A DNA stretch of 44,098 nt from Candidatus Jacksonbacteria bacterium RIFCSPLOWO2_02_FULL_44_20. Its GTDB lineage: Bacteria; Patescibacteriota; Patescibacteriia; UBA9629. Of the stretch, positions 39,506-44,098 are shown in pieces (position 1 is the stretch's first letter; each line of letters starts with the position of its first letter). The notes under the pieces are model-generated. The model was not told the origin of the DNA. It worked only from the letters and a program-made list of their open reading frames with translations, and did not search any database. The stretch covers positions 1-44,098 of the forward strand of contig MHJU01000019.1 of the NCBI GenBank assembly GCA_001818155.1, written 5' to 3'. A program made the translations under genes and the position numbers.

Positions 39506-40019
39506 ATAGTCTAACTATTTCGTGATTGGCCGGGAGCGCCCGCATAAGTTCTAAAATAGTTTTGTTCAATTTCGGATGCGATACTCCGGGCGCGATTTCC
39601 GCAAGTGGAATGAGCACAAACGCCCTGTCGCTCATCTTTTGATGCGGGATTGATAGCAGGCGTGTTTGAATTACCCGCGTTCCGTAGAGGAGGATATCAA
39701 GGTCAATTGTTCGCGGTCCGTAGCGCGCAGTTTGCTCACGTCCAAGCAGTTTTTCCGTTGCCTTTAGAGCTACAAGAAGCGCATGCGGAGAGAGATGCGT
39801 TTCAATCTCAACTGCCATGTTCAAAAACCATCCCTGATTCGTATAGCAAACCGGTTCGGTTTCGTAGAGAAGAGAGCGCTGTTTTATGCGCGCGTATCGC
39901 CGCAGTTTTCTAAGCGCACGGTTGAGATACCGCGCCCGGTCGCCGACGTTTCCGCCAAGCGATACAAATACACCTTCAACGTTCGCCGGAGTATTCAACA
40001 TATGTGTCTTCGGTTTCAT
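39489..40019 (-). CDS. folK: Dihydropterin pyrophosphokinase (HPPK)
   Basis: 176 aa. VFVSLGGNVGDRARYLNRAL, LYETEPVCYTNQGWFLNMAVEI, LGREQTARYGPRTIDLDILLYG and RAFVLIPLAEIAP are the classic HPPK blocks. It pyrophosphorylates 6-hydroxymethyl-dihydropterin for DHPS. Start at 40019 or an internal ATG at 40001; both overlap the PTPS gene. Second-last gene of the fol operon. Confidence 0.95.
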   Translation of the reverse strand: MKPKTHMLNTPANVEGVFVSLGGNVGDRARYLNRALRKLRRYARIKQRSLLYETEPVCYTNQGWFLNMAVEIETHLSPHALLVALKATEKLLGREQTARYGPRTIDLDILLYGTRVIQTRLLSIPHQKMSDRAFVLIPLAEIAPGVSHPKLNKTILELMRALPANHEIVRLYEHHI

Positions 40020-40329
40020 GGAGCGTGATTTTTACAAGCGGCAATTTCCCATTGAGCCGCTCCCAAATCCAGATTGCAATATGTTCCGCAGTCGGATTTT
40101 CAAAGCGATCGTTCAGGTGCGAGTGATCAAGCTCGGTCATCACTTCACGTTGAACCGTCTCTTCTATAATGTGAAAATCTATGACCATGCCGTCGGGCTT
40201 TACCGCGCCCTGTACGGTAACGGTAAGTTTATAGTTGTGTCCGTGCAAATTTTCACACTTGCCGCGGTATTTGGTGAGAAAGTGAGCGGCGGCAAAGCGA
40301 AAGGCGCATGAAACGTTTAAGGATTGCAT
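39976..40329 (-). CDS. 6-pyruvoyl-tetrahydropterin synthase/QueD family, possible FolB substitute
   Basis: 117 aa. Zinc and catalytic motifs: RFAAAHFL, KCENLHGHNYKLTVTVQG, MVIDFHIIEE, LDHSHLND, ENPTAEHIAIWIWERL. The C-E-x-x-H-G-H pattern combines the Cys of QueD/PTPS-I (CxxxHGH) with the Glu of PTPS-III (ExxHGH). In the literature on this family, PTPS-III-type members replace dihydroneopterin aldolase (FolB) and mixed motifs can do both reactions. No folB is in this operon, and the gene sits between folP and folK, so a folate role is likely; queuosine synthesis is the alternative. Confidence 0.85.
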   Translation of the reverse strand: MQSLNVSCAFRFAAAHFLTKYRGKCENLHGHNYKLTVTVQGAVKPDGMVIDFHIIEETVQREVMTELDHSHLNDRFENPTAEHIAIWIWERLNGKLPLVKITLHETEDTYVEYSGER

Positions 40330-40341
40330 ACGGAGATTTTT

Positions 40342-41121
40342 TTATGAAATCGTCTGCAAAAGATCGTATAATTTTTTAACCTCGTGCGTCCGGAGAATTC
40401 GCGCGCCATTTAGCGCGGCGATCACTTGTATTGGTAGTCCGCGCTCGTCGCGTGAATCAATCTCGCCTCCAAGAAACGATTTGCGCGAAATGCCGATAAG
40501 AATTTGGTAACCGAGATATGTTAATTCATGGAGCCGCGCGATGATTTCAAAACTGTATTTCGGAACCGCGCTTACAAAATGCCCGAGACCGGGGTCAAGA
40601 ATAATTTGCGGTTTTTTAATTCCGTGTGTTCGCGCGTACGCAATGCGTTTTTTCCAAAACTCGCTGATCGTCTGGATAATATCCGCGTACCGTTTTTTCT
40701 TGAGAGTTGTCCGCGGGGTTTTATCTTTTGCGTACATAAGAACAACCTGACAGCGATAACGCGCAATTATCTCTCCCATCCTCGGATCTCCGCGAAGCGC
40801 TGTTACGTCGTTAATCATATTTGCTCCGGCTTTTAGCGCGGCCTCTGCGATGTCGGACTTATACGTATCAATTGAAATTGGAATCTGCGATCGTTTCCGA
40901 ATAGCGCGGACAACTGGAATTATCCTACTATACTCTTCCTCAACACCAACCAGTTTGCTTTTCGGGCCCGTTGATTCCCCTCCGATATCAATAATGTCCG
41001 CTCCTTCGCGCTCCATTTCTTTTGCGCGCGCGAGCGCTTTTTCCATACCCATAAACTGCCCGCCGTCCGAGAACGAGTCCGGCGTTACGTTTAGGACTCC
41101 CATAATGAGCGGTTTTGTCAT
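40342..41121 (-). CDS. folP: Dihydropteroate synthase
   Basis: 259 aa from ATG 41121; an upstream ATG at 41196 would add 25 odd residues encoded partly by a CCTGCCGGTAGG palindrome. DHPS motifs: IMGVLNVTPDSFSDGG, ADIIDIGGESTGP, ISIDTYKSDIAEAALKAGANMINDVTAL, ILDPGLGH, IGISRKSFLG, and R-x-H in LRTHEV. It joins the pterin pyrophosphate with pABA. First gene of folP-PTPS-folK-pabB; 12 bp to the PTPS gene. Confidence 0.94.
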   Translation of the reverse strand: MTKPLIMGVLNVTPDSFSDGGQFMGMEKALARAKEMEREGADIIDIGGESTGPKSKLVGVEEEYSRIIPVVRAIRKRSQIPISIDTYKSDIAEAALKAGANMINDVTALRGDPRMGEIIARYRCQVVLMYAKDKTPRTTLKKKRYADIIQTISEFWKKRIAYARTHGIKKPQIILDPGLGHFVSAVPKYSFEIIARLHELTYLGYQILIGISRKSFLGGEIDSRDERGLPIQVIAALNGARILRTHEVKKLYDLLQTIS

Positions 41122-41195
41122 ACGGCTATACATTAGGCGATTTTTCCGCTCGGCGCAAGCCTGCCGGTAGGCAAGTGGGCGCGTGGCAGTTTTCA

Positions 41196-41223
41196 TTGAA
41201 ATTTTTTCTGTATGTCGTATGAT
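41196..41223 (+). promoter_or_regulatory. Promoter of the TRM11-like gene, near-leaderless
   Basis: -35 TTGAAA (41196-41201), 16-bp spacer, -10 TATGAT (41218-41223). Predicted start near 41230, about 8 nt before the ATG at 41238. Overlaps the longer folP start candidate on the other strand. Confidence 0.5.
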
Positions 41224-41237
41224 GGCGATATACCGAT

Positions 41238-42404
41238 ATGCGCTACTTTTTCATCTTCGGCAATCATCCCATGCTTTCCTCTGCAGAACTTACAGCGGTT
41301 TTGGGTGGCGGCGGTTTTATTTTTGAAATGGGCTATTGCGTTTTTGAGCGCGAGCAAGAGCTTGATCTTACAGATTTGCAAGAACGCCTGGGCGGGGTTG
41401 TGAAGTGCGGCGTTGTTCTAAAGAATACGTCTCGGACATCACTCTTTGACGATGCGTATCAGGATATTCACGCATCGGCGCAGTGGAACCAAAAAATTTC
41501 TTTTGGCATAAGCTCGTACGGAGTTTCGTTGCCTATTAAACAACTTGGACTATCTTTGAAAAAAAGGTTTAAAGATGAAGGCGTCTCGTCCCGGTTTGTT
41601 ACATCCAAAGAGCCAAATCTTTCCTCTGTTATTGTTAAAACTAATAAACTTTTAACCGATCGCGGACGCGAACTGGTTCTCATGCAAACGAGTGGCGAGA
41701 TCGTGATTGGTAGAACGCGCGAGGTTCAGCCATTTACAGAATTATCTTTGCGCGATTACGGTCGGCCGATACGAGACGCAAAGTCCGGCATGATTCCGCC
41801 GAAGCTCGCGCGGATGATGATTAACATGGCTCGCGTCCCGCATGGCGGAACGATTTTAGATCCATTTTGCGGATCGGGCACGATTTTGCAAGAGGCGCTT
41901 CTTATGGGGTATAAAAACGTGATCGGCGCGGACGTTTCAAAAAAGGCAATTGACGGCGCAAAAGCAAATCTTGCATGGCTTTCATCAGTCATACCGTCAG
42001 CGAATTCCAATACAGCGCGGCTTATAACTACAGATGCCCGCGCTCTTGAGAGTGTCATTCCTCCACATTCAATTGACGCGATCATTACCGAGCCGTATCT
42101 TGGTCCGCCACTTACCGGAAAAGAGTCAGAGAATGTAATCCAGAACATAATAAATGAACTGGAACAGTTGTACAAATCAGTTTTTACAACATTTCACCAG
42201 ATTCTTTCTTCAAACGGCAGACTTATCATTATCTTTCCCATTATTCATCACAAACGAATTTCCATTGAGTGTTTTGTAAAGAGCGGTTTTACTCAAGACA
42301 AATTTTTTGCAAAATTATACGATGACAAAAAGCGAGGTTCTCTTCTGTATCAACGAGAGAGGCAAAAAGTGCGTCGGGAGATTTTTGCGCTAAATAAAAT
42401 ATGA
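41238..42404 (+). CDS. TRM11/TrmG10-like RNA methyltransferase
   Basis: 388 aa. The N-terminal half (MRYFFIFGNHPMLSSAEL...) is in the THUMP-like region seen in COG1041 proteins. The Rossmann half has TILDPFCGSGTILQEALLMG (motif I), NVIGADVSKKAIDGAKANL (motif II) and AIITEPYLGPPL in place of DPPY/NPPY (motif IV), as in TRM11-type enzymes that methylate guanine N2 in tRNA. Substrate inferred only. ATGA overlap with the peptidase gene. Confidence 0.85.
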   Translation: MRYFFIFGNHPMLSSAELTAVLGGGGFIFEMGYCVFEREQELDLTDLQERLGGVVKCGVVLKNTSRTSLFDDAYQDIHASAQWNQKISFGISSYGVSLPIKQLGLSLKKRFKDEGVSSRFVTSKEPNLSSVIVKTNKLLTDRGRELVLMQTSGEIVIGRTREVQPFTELSLRDYGRPIRDAKSGMIPPKLARMMINMARVPHGGTILDPFCGSGTILQEALLMGYKNVIGADVSKKAIDGAKANLAWLSSVIPSANSNTARLITTDARALESVIPPHSIDAIITEPYLGPPLTGKESENVIQNIINELEQLYKSVFTTFHQILSSNGRLIIIFPIIHHKRISIECFVKSGFTQDKFFAKLYDDKKRGSLLYQRERQKVRREIFALNKI

Positions 42405-43456
42405 AACTATCGCTTAAATTATCCGAATCACTGCTCATTACTTCCCGGCCAAATATCTTTTATTTTTCAGGCATTGATATTTCTGGCGGCGTGTTTTTAC
42501 TGATAACGCGCGAGAAAAAAATTATATTTGGAGACGCGCGGTTTATCAAAGAGGCCGCTCGTATCGCAAAAGGATGCGAGGCGGTTGCTGTTTCAAAAGA
42601 GAGTGATGCGTGGTGGCGGGAGACACTGCAAAAACACCGCATCAAAACCCTGTATTTTGAACCTCACGATTTAACATTTGCAAAATTGAAAAGGTTTAAG
42701 CTGTTATCTCGCGGAGTTGTGAGAGTAATGCCTTCCAAAATAAACCTTCGCGAATTGCGGAGCATCAAACGAAGCGATGAACTCGCCGCAATTAAAAAAG
42801 CGATTTCTGTTACTGAAGATATTATGGACGAGACTGTTCAACAAATTCGCGCGGCTCTTCGCGGCAGAAAACATTTGAGCGAACGCGACTGCGCGCTTTT
42901 TATTCGTTCCCGCGCCCTTTATTACGGATGCGAGGAACTTTCTTTTGATCCGATTATCGCGTTTGGAAAAGCGAGCGGCGTCCCTCACCATCTTCCATCC
43001 CGCGCGCGATTTTTGAAAAAAGGCGATATAGTGTTAATTGATATGGGAGTAAAATATCGCGGATACTGCGCGGACATAACGCGGACATTTTTCACAGCTC
43101 CGCCGACAGCGCAACAAACAGAAATTTATAATCGCGTGCTTGCGGCGCAAACTGATGCGATCTCGCTCATAAAACACGGAGTCCGCGCGAGCGAGGTGTA
43201 TGAGGCGGCTGTAAAAAAACTTGGGAGTTTTGCGTCTCACTTTACTCACGGCTTGGGACACGGGGTTGGCTTGGAAATCCACGAACACCCTAACTTAAAA
43301 CTAAAAAGCCCTGACATATTGCAGTCAGGGCAAGTTATTACAGTTGAGCCAGGATTGTATTTCTCGTGGGGCGGTGTGCGGATTGAGGATATGGTTTTAG
43401 TTGTAAAAAATAGCTTTTCGCTTGTTACGCGATTCACAAATCCACTATTATTTTAA
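42401..43456 (+). CDS. Xaa-Pro aminopeptidase/dipeptidase (M24)
   Basis: 351 aa. A creatinase-type N-terminal domain (residues 1-120) and pita-bread catalytic domain. All five metal ligands are present: Asp in VLIDMGVKY, Asp in CADITRTFF, His in HGLGHGVGLEIHEHP, Glu in VEPGLYFSWGG, Glu in VRIEDMV. It removes residues before proline. Coupled to the TRM11-like gene by ATGA. A minus-strand terminator for the opposing pepA gene is embedded near codons 303-310. Confidence 0.94.
   Translation: MKLSLKLSESLLITSRPNIFYFSGIDISGGVFLLITREKKIIFGDARFIKEAARIAKGCEAVAVSKESDAWWRETLQKHRIKTLYFEPHDLTFAKLKRFKLLSRGVVRVMPSKINLRELRSIKRSDELAAIKKAISVTEDIMDETVQQIRAALRGRKHLSERDCALFIRSRALYYGCEELSFDPIIAFGKASGVPHHLPSRARFLKKGDIVLIDMGVKYRGYCADITRTFFTAPPTAQQTEIYNRVLAAQTDAISLIKHGVRASEVYEAAVKKLGSFASHFTHGLGHGVGLEIHEHPNLKLKSPDILQSGQVITVEPGLYFSWGGVRIEDMVLVVKNSFSLVTRFTNPLLF
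43303..43331 (-). terminator. Terminator of pepA embedded in the opposite gene
   Basis: A perfect 8-bp repeat, GCCCTGAC (43308-43315) and GTCAGGGC (43324-43331), 8-nt loop. On the minus strand it is followed by TTTTTAG. It lies ~150 bp past the pepA stop, within the Xaa-Pro peptidase coding region. Confidence 0.6.
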
Positions 43457-43479
43457 TCCATTTTTCCCATATCTTGACT

Positions 43480-44098
43480 TTACCGATTCGCGCAATACTC
43501 CGCCAGCGTCCTCACTCCAAAACCCGTGGCTCCTTTGCCTATATAAAGGTTCATGGGTTTATCAACCCAGGCCGGGCCAGCGATGTCCAGATGCGCCCAA
43601 GGAATTTTGCCGACAAAATGCTCCAAAAAAATCGCGCCCATAATCGCTCCGCCGCCTTTCAAAATTGAGATGTTGCGAAGATCAGCGACATCGCTCCTCA
43701 TCGCTTCTTTGTATGACTCCTCAAGCGGCAGTTGCCAGATTTTTTCGCCTGCAACGCGTCCGGAGGCAATAATGGCGTTCCCAAGTTCTTCATTATTTCC
43801 GATTAAGCCTGCAACGGCATCCCCAAGCGCAACAATGCACGCGCCGGTTAAGGTTGCAAGGTCAATGATCGCGTCTGATTTATTTTGGAGCGCGTATGTA
43901 ATTGCGTCTCCTAAAATAATCCGCCCCTCGGCGTCGGTGTTCAACACTTCAACTGTTGATCCGTTTCGCATAGTGATGATGTCGCCGGGCCGGATTGAAG
44001 AGGCTGAAACCATATTTTCGCAAGTTGCGATAATACCGTGAATTTCGCGCGGAACCCGCAATTTTGGCAAGATTGAAAAAAGCCCGAGAACTGTTGCG
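43480..44098 (-). CDS. pepA: Leucyl aminopeptidase (M17), N-terminus outside window
   Basis: Partial: the stop is at 43480 and the frame is open to the window edge at 44098 (206 codons visible, entering with ATVLGLFSILPKLRVP). The M17 signature VLNTDAEGRIILGDAI contains metal ligands and the catalytic Arg; DLATLTGACIVALG, WQLPLEESYKEAMRSDVADL, AGAxG-like GGGAIMGAIFLEHFV and WAHLDIAGPAW follow. A cytosolic hexameric zinc/manganese peptidase. Convergent with the Xaa-Pro peptidase gene, 23 bp apart, so two peptidase genes face each other. Confidence 0.93.
   Translation of the reverse strand, partial: ATVLGLFSILPKLRVPREIHGIIATCENMVSASSIRPGDIITMRNGSTVEVLNTDAEGRIILGDAITYALQNKSDAIIDLATLTGACIVALGDAVAGLIGNNEELGNAIIASGRVAGEKIWQLPLEESYKEAMRSDVADLRNISILKGGGAIMGAIFLEHFVGKIPWAHLDIAGPAWVDKPMNLYIGKGATGFGVRTLAEYCANR

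Noticed and set aside
41122-41196. 25-residue N-terminal extension of FolP
   Set aside because: Encoded partly by a palindromic CCTGCCGGTAGG repeat and unlike DHPS N-termini; kept only as an alternative.
1-44098. Recoded TGA (Gly) genetic code as in Gracilibacteria/Absconditabacteria
   Set aside because: Several full-length genes end naturally at TGA with the next gene overlapping it; no in-frame TGA inside conserved domains.
1-44098. CRISPR arrays, tRNA, rRNA, insertion sequences
   Set aside because: No regularly spaced repeats, no cloverleaf T-loop signature, no transposase or terminal repeats seen by eye; a tRNA scan was not possible.

Overview
The window looks like a contig from a Patescibacteria/CPR (Parcubacteria-like) genome of moderate GC. 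The signs are a VanW-type wall protein, an RNase Y-YmdB-HU cluster, a membrane-anchored Clp-like AAA+ protein, a LemA-HtpX pair, an orphan 7TM-type histidine kinase next to an O-antigen ligase, and short TCAAAAC-type tandem repeats. TGA is used as a stop throughout (ymdB, hisF, hisA and others), so recoded Gracilibacteria-type lineages are unlikely. Carrying most of a histidine operon plus several folate genes is a richer metabolism than is usual for this radiation. No tRNA, rRNA, CRISPR array or insertion sequence was recognised.

Layout. Positions 1-2.6 kb (minus): hsp20, DUF3006, vanW-like operon, preceded by a small ORF with attenuator-like hairpins. At 2.6-3.2 kb there is a long intergenic region with a large inverted repeat and two perfect DnaA boxes (possible oriC), and transcription diverges from it. 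At 3.2-8.8 kb (plus): clp-like AAA+, rny, ymdB, hup. At 8.9-17 kb (plus): a defence island. Remnants of an old type I R-M system (hsdM tail, hsdR head) flank a GHKL ATPase-STAS pair with its own promoter and operator; then comes an intact type I system (hsdR, fused hsdM-hsdS, AlbA_2 protein). At 17-20.5 kb (minus): O-antigen ligase and sensor kinase. At 20.5-22.5 kb (plus): AbiEi/AbiEii-type toxin-antitoxin pair with promoter and operator.

At 22.5-29 kb (plus) is the histidine operon, hisG-hisD-(APH-like kinase)-hisH-hisA-hisF-hisIE, without hisB or hisC. In front of hisG is a complete transcription attenuator: promoter, 23-codon leader with three consecutive His codons, antiterminator arm and Rho-independent terminator. 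At 29-31 kb: HAD phosphatase and OLD-family ATPase/TOPRIM. At 31-32.8 kb: exported Cys-rich proteins and a truncated HEPN. At 32.8-34.4 kb: lemA, small membrane protein, htpX.

At 34.3-41.1 kb (minus) are two operons. The upstream one is folP-PTPS-folK-pabB. The downstream one is methyltransferase-nucleotidyltransferase-short MetE-MurE-like. Between them sits a second attenuator: strong promoter, 24-codon leader with five Met codons in six, and a terminator whose loop and 3' arm can pair with the leader. It would couple the short MetE to methionine supply. At 41.2-43.5 kb (plus): TRM11-like methyltransferase and Xaa-Pro peptidase. The window ends in a partial leucyl aminopeptidase (minus).

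The two amino-acid attenuators are the most notable content. Promoters that can be read by eye repeatedly place the predicted transcription start 0-10 nt before the start codon, so leaderless or near-leaderless mRNAs seem common here. All functional calls are by eye from motifs; no database search was run.
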